DNA from: Arachis hypogaea
Lineage: Eukaryota; Streptophyta; Magnoliopsida; Fabales; Fabaceae
Assembly (NCBI RefSeq): GCF_003086295.3
Contig: NC_092053.1
Coordinates: forward strand, 86,551,671-86,615,670
Length of the DNA: 64,000 nt
Reading direction: 5' to 3'
Below, piece after piece: positions 32,955-43,429 of the stretch (positions within the stretch are counted from its first letter, which is position 1; each line of letters begins with the position of its first letter). Below the pieces are notes generated by a model. It was not told the DNA's origin. It did not search any database and saw only the letters and a list, made by a program, of their open reading frames with translations. Position numbers and translations under genes: made by a program.

Positions 32955-34909
32955 TGATGGGTGGAAATCTGATTTCCACACCAAACTCACCGGCAAGTGT
33001 ACCAGGTCGCATCAAGTAGTAACAACTCACAAGAGTGAGGTCGATACCACAGAGATTGATGGATCAAGCAACTTTAGTGAGTGATTAGTCTAGTCAAGCT
33101 AACATTGGTAAATTGGATGAAATGTAGCCAACAGAAGGTAAATGATAAGAAATTTAAAGTTGCAGAAAGTAAATGACAGAAGCTTAGAGAGTAAGGAATG
33201 TAAATTGGCAAAATCTTAAATGACAAGAAAGGTAAATTGCATGAAATGTAAAGAGGGCTGGGTGTTGGAAAATTAAATGAAAGCAGTAAAGCAAGCAATT
33301 GAAGAGATCTTGAGAACAAGTGACAGGAAATTTAAAGTGCAGCAAAATTAAATTCAGATCACAGTACCTCAAATGTAAAGTGCAGAGGAACAAAAGTTCA
33401 GGAAAATAAATTTGGAGCAACAGGAACAGAAAGTAAAAATCACAGAGAAGGAAATTGTAGCAGAAAAGTAAATCAGCAAGAAGACTTAGATCAATTCTAA
33501 AATCTCAAAGAGAAATTAACAATTTCAATGAAATAGCAAAAACAGAAAGAGAGCCAAAAGCTCAATGCTCTCTCGATCAAAATAGAAAGGAAATTGTAGA
33601 GGAAGGGAAATGAAACAAAAAAGAAAGGAAATCCCAAATCTCAGTTTCAATTCTCAAGTTCACAAAGGAAAATTTAAACAAAGAGGTCTCTATTCTACTC
33701 CTACTCCTATTGCTCTCTAGCAGAGCCAACCTTTCTTTGAAAATGAAACAGATGCCTTTATATAGGCTTCACAAAAAAATGAAATTAAAATTGAAAACAA
33801 ATTACAATTAAATGAAATTCCTAATCTAACTGATCCTTATGCCTTTGAGTGATGTCAATTGGGCCTTGCTTGCTTTGGATTTGAATGAGAATGGATCCTG
33901 ATTGCTTGGTTCAAGTGGCATGGGTCAGGGTGCATTTGGTTGAATTTTGGTTGGAGGCATGCTCCAGTGGAGCGCTCCATTGAGTTAGTGAACTTAGCAT
34001 TCACTCTTTACATGCTTTCCTTGTCCCAGGTTCCTTGGTGTAGCGCTCAGTGAAGAGATGCGAATGTAGCGCTTCCTTGGTGCGTGGTTCCCTCTTCGAG
34101 CCTTGGTTGCTCCCCTTTATGGGTTTCCTTGTATAGCGCTCAGTTGGAAGTTTGAACGCTATGCCTTTGATTGAGCGCTTGGTCTTTGTTTCTTTGATAA
34201 AGAAGCCCGAAAGTGCTCAAATTATTGAGCGTAGCGTTCCATTTAATGAGTGCTCATTGTTCCTTGTTTTAATGTAGCTCTCCCTTGCATTAATGAACGC
34301 TGGGCCAATTGGGCATTACTAAGTAAATTTCATGCATGCTTTCATTGGTTTAATTAATTAGTAATGCCAATTAATTCATTTAACGCCTTGGTTCATTCAT
34401 TGGCATTACTAATTAAATGTTTCATGCATGCATGCTTATATTTATTTTATTATACTTACTTAGTAATGCATTAATGTAGCTTGATTTGCCAATTGGCATT
34501 AGTAATGAAACTTTCATGCATGCATGCTTTATTACTTTATTAGTAATGCCAGGTAATGTAGCATTCATTCATTCTTAATTGGCATAGTAATTAAATGCAT
34601 GCATAAGGCAATCATGCATGCTGTATCATGCCATGGCTTCATGGTCATGGGCCACGCTTTTAAAAGTGTGGCCTAAGGTTTCAAAGCGTGCCAAATCTTC
34701 AAAGTGTGCCCAAAATTTCTCTTTTCTTCTTTTTAGCTTATTTTGTGCTTTTTTTGCTTCTTTTTCTTCTTATTTCCTACAAAGTTTATAAAATCAAAAG
34801 ATCAAGGAAATATACCATTTAAGCCCAAAAGAATGCAATATTTAAGCACTAATCATCAATTTCTTGTATGAAAAAGCATATAAAAATATGACATGATGAC
34901 ATGTCATCA
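32955..34909 (-). mobile_element. 3' LTR of H
   Basis: On the minus strand begins TGATGACATGTCATCATGTC, itself containing the palindrome TGATGACATGTCATCA, and ends TTTCCACCCATCA. A TATA box TATATAAA lies on the minus strand at 33757-33764. A cluster of AGCGCT-containing words at 33971-34260 is the family's CpG motif. Near 34310-34610 are repeated GCATTACTAA and GCATGCATG words. Confidence 0.93.
33971..34260 (-). repeat. AGCGCT palindrome cluster in the H LTR
   Basis: AGCGCT occurs at 33971, 34042, 34068, 34135 and 34174, with one-base variants (AACGCT, AGTGCT, AGCGTT) between. Spacing is irregular (19 to 71 bp), unlike the 31- and 17-bp arrays. The second LTR repeats it at about 40830-41130. 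Confidence 0.7.
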
Positions 34910-34946
34910 CAACACCAAACTTGAACCTTGCTTGTCCCCAAGCAAG
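34910..34946 (-). promoter_or_regulatory. H stem-loop and pre-LTR tract
   Basis: Minus strand: CTTGCTTG, loop GGGA, CAAGCAAG (34927-34946), then GTTCAAGTTTGGTGTTG and the LTR. The stem is 8 bp. The outer pair is C-G where D has G-C. Confidence 0.82.
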
Positions 34947-36097
34947 AAAAGAATCATGCAATAAAGATTGACAATCCAAGGTAAGAAGAATAGCAACTCA
35001 ATGTTCTTGGTTGGCTAGTTTTCTATGCACGCTACAATCACAAAAGAAATGTAAATGACTGATGCTTCTATCAAGGTCAATTTATGAAATCTTTTTCTTA
35101 TATTTCTTCCTTGAAATAAGCTTTTGATTTTCTTATTAGCTTCTCCTTTTGAGTGCTTTGCCCCATGAGTTGATAACAAAACTACGATTCTAAATACTTT
35201 GTTTTCAAGTATTACCACTTGACACATAAGCACCACAAGCATTTAATTAGAGGACTTCTTTAAGCTCATTTGTTTCTTTTCTTGACTCTCTAATCATTGA
35301 TGCTCAGAGCCTTTGAGCTTTGAGGGAGTGCATTTGTACTTGAGCCTAACCTTGACTCTAAGTTTTTCAAGCTTTTTGCTTGATACATAAACACCACAAG
35401 TACTTAACAACTTAATTGTCATTGGTACTCAGAGCATTCAGCTTTCTCATTCTTTCCCTTTTTCTTTTCTTGTCTTATTTTGCAATTGCTTCTTCAAGGT
35501 TTTCATGATTTCAAAAGATTTCACAAAATGTCCTAGATGAAAACTTCAATTAAATAAAATCCAATGCAATTGAGCAACAATTAACCATACTAGCCTTCCA
35601 ATACTTGTATGCACATGCTAAGTTTTTCTTTAATGCCTTGTTTGTTTATGATCATGATACTTTATTGCTTTTGAATTCATAAAACTCAAGTTGTAGTTAT
35701 AATGTCACAGCAATATGTTGCAAATCAAAATTTAGGCTATGCTTATTCATACCACACATGCATACAGAGAAGATAAAGACAATCATGCAATTTAAAGTGC
35801 TGGAAACAAATGAGAGGAAAAGGAACTTTACAACCTTATAATTCATCTTCTCTATTGTTGTCATTTTCCTTTTATTTTTCCCTTTCCCTTGCTAAACTCA
35901 GAATGCTTGCTCATCCTCATGCAATAATTAGAACAATGGCTATGGGACTAAGATGGATCATGAATGCCTTACACAATGAAATGTTAGTAGTACATGTGTT
36001 TAAGCAAGCAAAATAGTCATCCAGGCATAGGAAATAGAGACATTGTGATTGTAAACCTAAGAGGGTGTGCATGATACATGGCATAAAAGATAAGTGG
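34947..36097 (-). other. 3' noncoding interior of H
   Basis: AT-rich, with words such as GCTCAGAGC and ACTTGTGGTG. It has the character, but not clearly the sequence, of the D/F 3' interiors. No ORF is supported. Confidence 0.55.
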
Positions 36098-36102
36098 CAC
36101 AC

Positions 36103-37579
36103 TGATAAACCCATTTTTTATGACATATATTGTGCTCAATTCAAGAGATTTATTCAATCCTTCACTCACTTATTCATGTAAATTGCATGGTTTTACTTTC
36201 CCTTCCTTATTATGTGATATATGTAAAATACATGTTTTCTATGCTTTGAAATTATTTATTTCAATTACCATTTATTACCATTCGATGCCGTGACTTGTGT
36301 GTTGAGAAGTTTCAGATCCTTTTAGGCAGGAATGAGTTAAAAGATGGAAAGCAAACATACAAAAATGGAAGAAAGGCACAAAATAGAGTTTTTGAAGAAA
36401 CTGGCAGCGACGCGAACGCATGGACGACGCGGCCGCATGCCCAGCGCGAAAAGGCAGCGACGCGAACGCATGACTGACGCGGACGCGCGCCTTAAGCAGA
36501 ACACAGATGACGCGGATGCATGACCGAAGGGAACGCGTGACAAGGAAAACTCCAGATAACGCGACCGCGTGACCCACGCGGACGCGTGACAGACGCCACG
36601 CACCAGAAATTACAGAAAACGCTCCCAGCAATTTTTGAAGCCCTTTAATTTGGCCCAGATCCAAGTCCAGAAAGCACAGATTAGAGGTTATAAACTGGGG
36701 GAATGCATCCATTCAGAGGAGGTCTTCAATTATTCATTTTTTATGGTTTAGATGTCGTTTTTAGAGAGAGAGGTTCTCTCCTCTCTCTCTTAGGTTTTAG
36801 GATTAGGATTTCTTATTATTTCAGGTTAAGTATTCCAACTCTTTATCAGGTTTAATATTCCCTTTTATTATTTTCTCAAATTTAATTTATGAATTCTTCC
36901 ATGTTACATATAATTCTCTTAATTAATGTTATTTGAAGTATTTCAGTTTATGATTGCTTTCTTTTATATTTATGTTACTATTGCTTCCAATCTGAAGACA
37001 TTTTTATTCGAGTAAGTTTATTTTTTCCCTTTTGGCTTTGGTTAAGTAATTGGTAACTCTTGAGTTATCAAACTCATCGTGATTGATAATTGTTATTTTT
37101 GCTAATAGAATCGAATTCTAATAACTCTAGTCTTTCCTTAAAAATTGACTAGGACCTGAGGATCAAACTGATTAGTCCACTTGACTTTCTTTTGTTTAGT
37201 AAAGGTTAACTAAGTGAGATTAAACTCAATTCTCATCACCATTGATAAGGATAACTAGGATAGGACTTCCAAATTGTCACACCTTGCCAAGAGTTTATTT
37301 TATAGTTATTTATTTATTTTACTTGTCATTTAATTTACTTGTTCCTTACTTTTAAAACCCCCAATTTACAAAACTCATAACCAATAATAAGAACATACTT
37401 CCCTGCAGTTCCTTGAGAAGACGACCCGAGGTTTGAATACTTCAGTTATCAATTTATTTAGGGGTTTGTTACTTGTGACAACCAAAACATTTGCACGAAG
37501 GGATTTCTGTTGGGTAGAAACTACATCTACAATGCGACTATTTTTATAAAATTCTTTACTAGCAAAAGTCCTAACGTCA
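36103..37579 (+). mobile_element. Solo LTR I inserted in H
   Basis: 1477 bp, TGATAAACCC...AACGTCA, with perfect TSD CACAC at 36098-36102 and 37580-37584. It is related to the A LTR: same start, the AGAGAGAGAGGTTCTCTCC leader, TTTTGGCTTTGGTTAA, and CGACCCGAGGTTTGAATAC. It has no interior and is therefore a recombination-reduced solo copy. Confidence 0.93.
36405..36605 (+). repeat. 17-bp-pair CpG array in solo LTR I
   Basis: GACGCG-type words occur in pairs 17 bp apart at 36409/36426, 36459/36476, 36509/36526 and 36558/36575. Pair starts are spaced 50, 50 and 49 bp. This is the same architecture as the array in A and the array in the G LTR. Confidence 0.83.
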
Positions 37580-37581
37580 CA

Positions 37582-38085
37582 CACCAAACTTAGTGTGACA
37601 CTTTTACTTGGAATTGATGCAAGTATCCAGTAAAGATTGGAAGCAAATTTTTGTTGCATAGCAACACCAAACTTAGAATGCAATCCTATGTCAATTTATT
37701 TGAACTAAAACTAAGCAAATGAAACTGTTATATGTTAAGTACAATCACTGAGCCAAGAATCTGTCATGAATAAGGATCTCTTGGTGATGTATTAACAAAA
37801 ACAGTTAATAAGAGAAAGCATTATAAACAAGTAAATGACTAAAACAAAGAGAAAACTAAAATTGTCTAACTAAAAGAAAGATAATACTGCAAAGGGCATT
37901 ATGATTATGCAGACAAGTGGTGTTGCTTAATGAATTGCATAGAGAATTAAGTGGCACACCAAACTTAGTATCTTAGTGTGACACTTTCAATTAGAATTGA
38001 TGCAATCATCCAGAGGGATTGAAAATAATTTGTTGCAGGGCAACACCAAACTTAGAATGTAATCATATGCCAATTTATTGAAATT
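37582..38085 (-). repeat. Direct repeat pair in the H interior
   Basis: About 120 bp at 37582-37705 and 37962-38085 are related: each has CACCAAACTTAG, TGTGACACTTT, GAATTGATGCAA, then (T/G)CAACACCAAACTTAGAATG and a TGTCAATTTATT or TGCCAATTTATT word. Each copy holds two sense-oriented copies of the pre-LTR motif. The segment between, 37706-37961, is AT-rich with nothing recognised. Confidence 0.72.
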
Positions 38086-38140
38086 TAAACAAAGCAAAGA
38101 AAGAAAATAAACCAAGCAGAGAAATCAAATGTTACCTAAG

Positions 38141-38158
38141 GTTGGGTTGCCTCCCAAC
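38141..38158 (-). promoter_or_regulatory. Post-ORF stem-loop of H
   Basis: GTTGGG/CCCAAC with loop AGGCAA on the minus strand, in the context AAGTACTTGTTGGG, 20 bp after the ORF. Same place and structure as in A, D, F and G. Confidence 0.78.
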
Positions 38159-38177
38159 AAGTACTTTTTTAGTGTCA

Positions 38178-39629
38178 TTAGCTTGACATGTTGTTCTTCA
38201 CTTTCTTCCTCTTCTTCCAGTTTGTTAAGAGGAATGACCTCGAGAGGGAAGAAGACTCAGCTATTGTCCCTTGTATTGGCCTCTCCTCAGCAAGCTTCCT
38301 TTTGTAAATGGCTTGATTGAGCTTGCTTGCTGGATCAGGGACAGGATTGGTGCTTTTGTTAGTTGCCTTCACTTCTTGGATATCAATACTTGACGATTGT
38401 GTGATGGTTGGAGCATTATCTTCATCAAACGCCCTTTGGATTGGTGGTTCAATGAGCCCTTCATCTATGTAATTCCCTGCTTCACTTGAGTTTGGATTTT
38501 GTTGATTGTCTTCCTCACTTTCTTGTTCTTCCATTTCCTCTTTTTCATTCAACATTTGTGTTAATAGCACTTTCATAGAAGAGGTTTGTTGTTCTTCCCA
38601 TGATTTCTTCATCTTCTCTTCATATCTTTCAATCATAGATTCAAGTGTTGAGCATCTTTGGTTCAGGGAAGTTTGTGAGGGTTGTGAGTTTTCATGTTTC
38701 CTTGTCATCTCAAGTGGCTTCCGTGGATATGCATGTTTAGGTTCAAATATTTCCACCACCTCTTCCTTCTTCACTAAAAATTCACTTGACATAGTAGCCT
38801 CTTCCTCTTGCTCTTCTACTTCCTCATTCACATCAACCCAGTAGTCTTCATCTTCCTTGCTTAGCAGTTTTGATTGTTTCCTTATTTTCTCTAAGTGCTC
38901 ATCCATCTTCTTGCAGAGGGTTTTTTGTTCTTTCCAAGAGTCTATGGATGTTTGTAGGTATTGTTCAAATGCTAGCTCAAGGGATGAAGGTTGAGAGAGA
39001 TTTTGTGGGCATGGATATGTTGTGGTGATGTTGTTTTGAGTGGTATGGAATAAATCTTGTGAGTTATGGAATGAATTTTGTGAATGTTGAAATGAGTCTT
39101 CTGTGTAGTGAAATGAATCTTGTGGTTGGTGAGGTGAGTTATATGGATCTTGAGGGAGGCTTTTTGTTGAGGTAAAATCAAGTGATGAAAATTTTTCAAG
39201 TGAAAAACTGGGAGGTGAGGTTGGACAATTTGGCATGAATGAATTGAAGGTTTGCTCAAGTGATGATGGCTCTTGATGAACAAAGTATGGATCATCAAGA
39301 TTCCTTTGATTTTGCCACTCCCAGTCATAATATGAGTGGTTGTTATTGCAGTACGAGTCATCTTATGGCTCTGGGAGGTGTTCATACTCTTTCATTCCTT
39401 AGTGATACTCCCAGCCACCATTAGAATAATGATTTGAATCATTTTGTGGTGGTGGGAAGTATCCCATATGATTCTCTTGCTCATCTTATGGTTTTGAGAC
39501 ATATCTCCATGGATTGTAGTGCTCAGGATCTGTAATTTGTTGGTGATATTCCCAGCCATCATTAGAAATTGGTGATGGTGGGTAATATCCCATAAAATTT
39601 ATTTGATCATAAGATGAGTTGAACTCCAT
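38178..39629 (-). pseudogene. Gag-like acidic protein of H
   Basis: From ATG 39629 one frame runs 131 codons with three stops (all TAA or equivalent) into the open 352-codon part starting at 39236. The N-terminal part is Tyr/Pro/Gln-rich with repeats of GWEYH (MGYYPPSPISNDGWEYHQQ). The middle has a run of Ser/Gln/His-Phe repeats (DSFQHSQNSFHNSQDLFH). Then comes a charged coiled coil (WKEQKTLCKKMDEHLEKI, EEVEEQEEEATMSSEF) and a basic end, NWKKRKKVKNN. No protease, zinc knuckle or polymerase motif is seen. It resembles the A protein in style and presumably packages H RNA or is a relic of gag; that is inference. Confidence 0.65.
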
Positions 39630-39802
39630 TTGAATTTTTTAAACCACAACACCAATGAAAATTGAAATTCATATCTCAGAGAAGAATTTCTTAGTGAGAT
39701 AATAACTCAAACACCTTGGTGTCAATTTAAAACAGAGAACAAAACAAAGAAAATGCTTAATCTAGACTTCTCACCCACTTAATCATTGTTGATCTAAATC
39801 AA

Positions 39803-39820
39803 TCCCCGGCAACGGCGCCA
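39803..39820 (-). promoter_or_regulatory. PBS of H
   Basis: Minus strand TGGCGCCGTTGCCGGGGA, a perfect tRNA-Asp complement, six bases after the LTR end. The leader between it and ATG 39629 is short (about 170 bp) with nothing else seen. Confidence 0.93.
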
Positions 39821-39826
39821 AAAACT

Positions 39827-41751
39827 TGAAGGGTGGAAATCTGATTTCCACACCAAACTCACCGGCAAGTGTACCGGGTCGCATCAAGTAGTAATAACTC
39901 ACAAGAGTGAGGTCAATCCCACAGGGATTGATGGATCAAGCAACTTAAGTGAGTGATTAGTCTAGTCAAGCTAACATTGGTGACTTGAATGAAATGTAGC
40001 CAACAGAAGGTAAATGACAAGAAATTTAAAGTTGTAGAACATAAATGGTAGAAGCTTAGAGAGCAAGGAATGTAAATTGGCAAAATCTTAAATGACAAGA
40101 AAGGTAAATTGCATGAAATGTAAAGGGGGCTGGGTGCTAGAAAATTAAATGAAAGCAGTAAAGCAAGCAATTGAAGAGATCTTGAGAACAAGTGACAGGA
40201 AATTTAAAGAGTAAGAAAATTAAATTCAGATCATAGTACCTCAAATGTAAAGTGCAGAGGAACAAAAGTTCAGGAAAATAAATTGGGAGCAATAGGAACA
40301 GAAAGTAAAAATCACAGAGAAGGAAATTGTAGCAGAAGAAGACTTAAATCAATTCTGAAATCTCAAAGAGAAATTAACAATTTCAATGGAATAGCAAAAA
40401 CAAAAATAAAGCCAAAAGCTCAATGCTCTCTCTATCAAAACAGAAAGGAAATTGCAGAGGAAGGAAAATGAAACAGAAAAGAAAGGAAATCCCAAATCTC
40501 AGTTTCAATTCTCAAGTTCACAAAGGAAAATTTAAACAAAGAGCTCTCTATTCTACGCCTACTCCTATTGCTCTCTAGCAGAGCTAGCCTTTCTTTGAAA
40601 ATGAAACAGATACCTTTATATAGGCTTCACAAAATAAAAATGAAATTGAAATTGAAAATAAATTACAATTAAATGAAATTCCTAATCTAACTGATCCTTG
40701 TGCCTTTGAGTGATATCAATTAGGCCTTGCTTGCTTTGGATTTGAATGAGAGTGGATCCGGATTGCTTGGTTCAAGTGGCATGGGTCAGGGTGCATTTGG
40801 TTGAATTTTGGTTGGATGCATGCTCTAGTGGAGCGCTCCGTTGAGTTAGTCAACTTAGCGTTCACTCTTTGCATGCTTTCCTTGTCCCAGGCTCCTTGGT
40901 GTAGCGCTCAGTGAAGAGATGTGAACGTAGCGCTTCCTTGGTGCGTGGTTCCCTCTTCGAGCCTTGGTTGCTCCCCTTTGTGGGTTTCCTTGTATAGCGC
41001 TCAGTTGGAAGTTTGAACGCTATGCCTTTGATTGAGCGCTTGTTCTTTGTTTCTTTGATAAAGAAGCCCGAAAACGCTCAAATTATTGAGCGTAGCATTC
41101 CATTTAATGAGCGCTCATTGTTCCTTGTTTTAATGTAGCTCTCCCTTACATTAATGAACGCTGGGCCAATTGGGCATTACTAAGTAAATTTCATGCATGC
41201 TTTCATTGGTTTAATTAATTAGTAATGCTAATTAATTCATTTAACGCCTTGGTTCATTCATTGGCATTACTAATTAAATGTTTCGTGCATGCATGCTTAT
41301 ATTTATTTTATTATACTTAGTAATGCATTAACGTAGCTTAATTTGCCAATTGGCATTAGTAATGAAACTTTCATGCATGCATGCTTTATTACTTTATTAA
41401 TAATGCCAAGTAATGTAGCGTTCATTCATTCTTAATTGGCATAGTAATTAAATGCATGCATAAGGCAATCATGCGTGCTGTATCATGCCATGGCTTCATG
41501 GTCATGGGCCACGCTTTTAAGGTTCCAAAGCGTTCCCAATCTTCAAAGTGTGCCTAAAATTCCTCTTTTCTTCTTTTTAGCTTATTTTGTGCTTTTTTTG
41601 CTTCTTTTTCTTCTTATTTCCTACGAAGTTATAAATCAAAAGATCAAGGAAATATACCATTTAAGCACAAAAGAATGCAATATTTAAGCACTAATCATCA
41701 ATTTCTTATATGAAAAAGCATAGAAAAACATGACATGATGACATGTCATCA
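39827..41751 (-). mobile_element. 5' LTR of H
   Basis: Second LTR copy, collinear with 32955-34909 with few differences. It contains the U5 stem CTCAC/GTGAG (39898-39911) and the AGCGCT cluster. It ends at TSD AGCCA (41752-41756). Confidence 0.93.
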
Positions 41752-41756
41752 AGCCA

Positions 41757-42026
41757 CTAGCTACTGCTACCACCCAAATAAGTCGGAGATTTCTATATAG
41801 AAACATTATCACAAGGTTTGTGGTTCTTTACTCCATTACCACAGATAATGGTACTCAGTTCATCGATACAGGTTTCAGGAACTTGGTAGTTGACCTGAAA
41901 ATAAAGCACTAATTCACATCTGTAGAACACCCACAAGCCAACAGACAGGCAGAAGCTGCCAATAAAGTCATACTGGCTGGGTTAAAACGGAGGCCACAGG
42001 ACGCAAAGGGAGCTTGCCTAGATGAG
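41757..42026 (+). pseudogene. C integrase, catalytic part, truncated
   Basis: Resumes integrase after H. It contains SITTDNGTQFIDTGF (second catalytic Asp) and SVEHPQANRQAEAANKVILAGLKRRPQDAKGA (catalytic Glu). Stops and frame changes are present (for example TAA near 41910). Integrase sequence ends near 42026 in GACGAG-like bases shared with the adjoining gag fragment of G. The rest of integrase and the 3' LTR of C are absent from the window. Confidence 0.85.
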
Positions 42027-43158
42027 TTATAAGTTTTAGAGTATGGATCATTAGCTTGCCTAGATGAGTTTTCAAGGTAATTAGCTTCCTCCCAGTTAAC
42101 TCCTTCTTCAATGTCCAAATTTCCTTGAGGTGATGATTGAGTGTGGTAGCTGCAGCCTGATTCTTCTCCATTTGCTTGGTCAATTCAGCCAGTTGCTTCG
42201 TGATCATCTTATTTTGGGCCAGGATTGCATCCATATGGTTTAATTCCAAGACTCCCTTGTTATTGCTTCTGTCTGAGGCATAAAAATACTCATTGTCAGC
42301 CACTGTCTCTATAACATCAATGACTTCTTCAATGGTCTTCTTCTTGTTTAAAGAACCTCCAGATGAGTGGTCTACAACTTTCCTTGATTCACAATTCAGC
42401 CCTTCATAAAAGATATGAAGTTGCACCCACTCATTAAACATATCAGGGGGGCATTTCCTTGTCAAATCTTTGAATCTCTCCCAGGCTTCATAAAGAGTCT
42501 CACCATCCTGCTGTCTGAATGTCTGCACTTCAGTTCTTAGCCTGTTTACTTTTTGTGGAGGGTAGAACCTTGTTAAGAATCTATTCACTACATCCTCCCA
42601 GATGGTCAAGCTTTCCTTGGAAAATGATTCTAGCCATTTTGATGCTTTGTCCCTCAAAGAAAATGGGAACAATAGCAATCTATAGGTGTCAGGATGCACA
42701 CCATTAGATTTAACAGTGTCACATATCTCTTGGAATTTGGTGAGATGCTCATTAGGATCCTCTTGGACACTTCCTCCAAAAGAACAATTGTTTTGCACAA
42801 GAGTTATGAGCTGAGGCTTCAATTCAAAATTCTTAGCATGGATAATTGGCTTTTGAATGCTGTTGCCACAATTTCCTAGATTTGGATTTATGTATGATCC
42901 CAAAACTCTCCTCTCTTCTCCAGCAGGGTTGGCTCCACTTCTTCTGGCATGATTGTTCATCTCTCCTTCATGATGGTTTTCCATATCATCCTCCATGGCT
43001 ATATCCAAGTCTTCCTCCTCTTCTTCTGCACCAATAGCCCTCTTTCCTCTTGCTTCCCTCCTTAATCTCAAGAAGGTTCTCTCCGGTTCACTCTCAAAAG
43101 AGGTTGAAACCTCTCTTCTACATGTCATACAAGTAGCACAACAAGTAGTAACCAGCAA
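42027..43158 (-). pseudogene. gag: G gag, truncated copy beyond the LTR
   Basis: The open frame from 43158 reads SESEPERTFLRLRREARGKRAIGAEEEEEDLDIAMEDDMEN, then ANPAGEERRVLGSYINPN, NFELKPQLITLVQNNCSFGG and the gag core ICDTVKSNGVHPDTYRLLLFPFSLRDKASKWLESF, RLRTEVQTFRQQDGETLYEAWERFKDLTRKCPPDMFNEW. It keeps a CAG codon and a six-G run where the right-hand copy has a stop and a frameshift. It shifts frame itself near 42150 (the true frame reads DIEEGVNWEEANYLENSSRQANDPYSKTYNS) and ends in C integrase. The start codon is not certain. Confidence 0.85.
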
Positions 43159-43405
43159 GTGAAGAATTTCACAATTAATGAAAGAGTGTGGTTAGAGCAA
43201 TTGAGGCAATTAATCAAACAGTTAATGAGTTAGTGGGTTAGTTTTGCTGGAAAGTAAAGAAGTAAGAGAAATTAAAGAAAAATAACTAAAAAAAGTTGTA
43301 GAGAACAAAAATGAATAACTGAAAGTAAAGTTGAATTAATCAAACGAAAAGAAAAGTGCTCAATCTAGTTATCCTCTAATTTAATAATTGTCAATACAAA
43401 ACCAA
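43159..43405 (-). other. Leader of G between PBS and gag
   Basis: AT-rich noncoding sequence of about 250 bp with repeated AGTTAGTGG and AAGAAAAGT words. No ORF is supported. Confidence 0.5.
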
Positions 43406-43423
43406 TCCCCAGCAATGGCGCCA
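43406..43423 (-). promoter_or_regulatory. PBS of G
   Basis: Minus strand TGGCGCCATTGCTGGGGA, two mismatches to the tRNA-Asp complement, both of the C-to-T or G-to-A type, six bases after the LTR end. Confidence 0.85.
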
Positions 43424-43429
43424 TAAACT

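Larger units (their letters stand above)
32955..41751 (-). mobile_element. Element H: non-autonomous LTR retrotransposon inserted in C integrase
   Basis: Complete reverse-oriented element with LTRs of 1955 bp (32955-34909) and 1925 bp (39827-41751), perfect TSD AGCCA (32950-32954, 41752-41756), and a perfect tRNA-Asp PBS. Its only protein is a low-complexity acidic gag-like ORF. Solo LTR I (36103-37579) is inserted in its 3' interior. The LTRs are very similar by eye. Confidence 0.95.

Noticed and set aside
34310..34610. Repeated GCATGCATG and GCATTACTAA words in the H LTR as regulatory sites
   Set aside because: RY-like GCATGCAT words can be seed-promoter elements, but here they are in a low-complexity repeat and no function can be supported.
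39803..39820. tRNA-like sequence (3' end of tRNA-Asp) at several sites
   Set aside because: Only the 18-base PBS complement is present next to LTRs; no cloverleaf or A and B boxes are found, so no tRNA gene is called.
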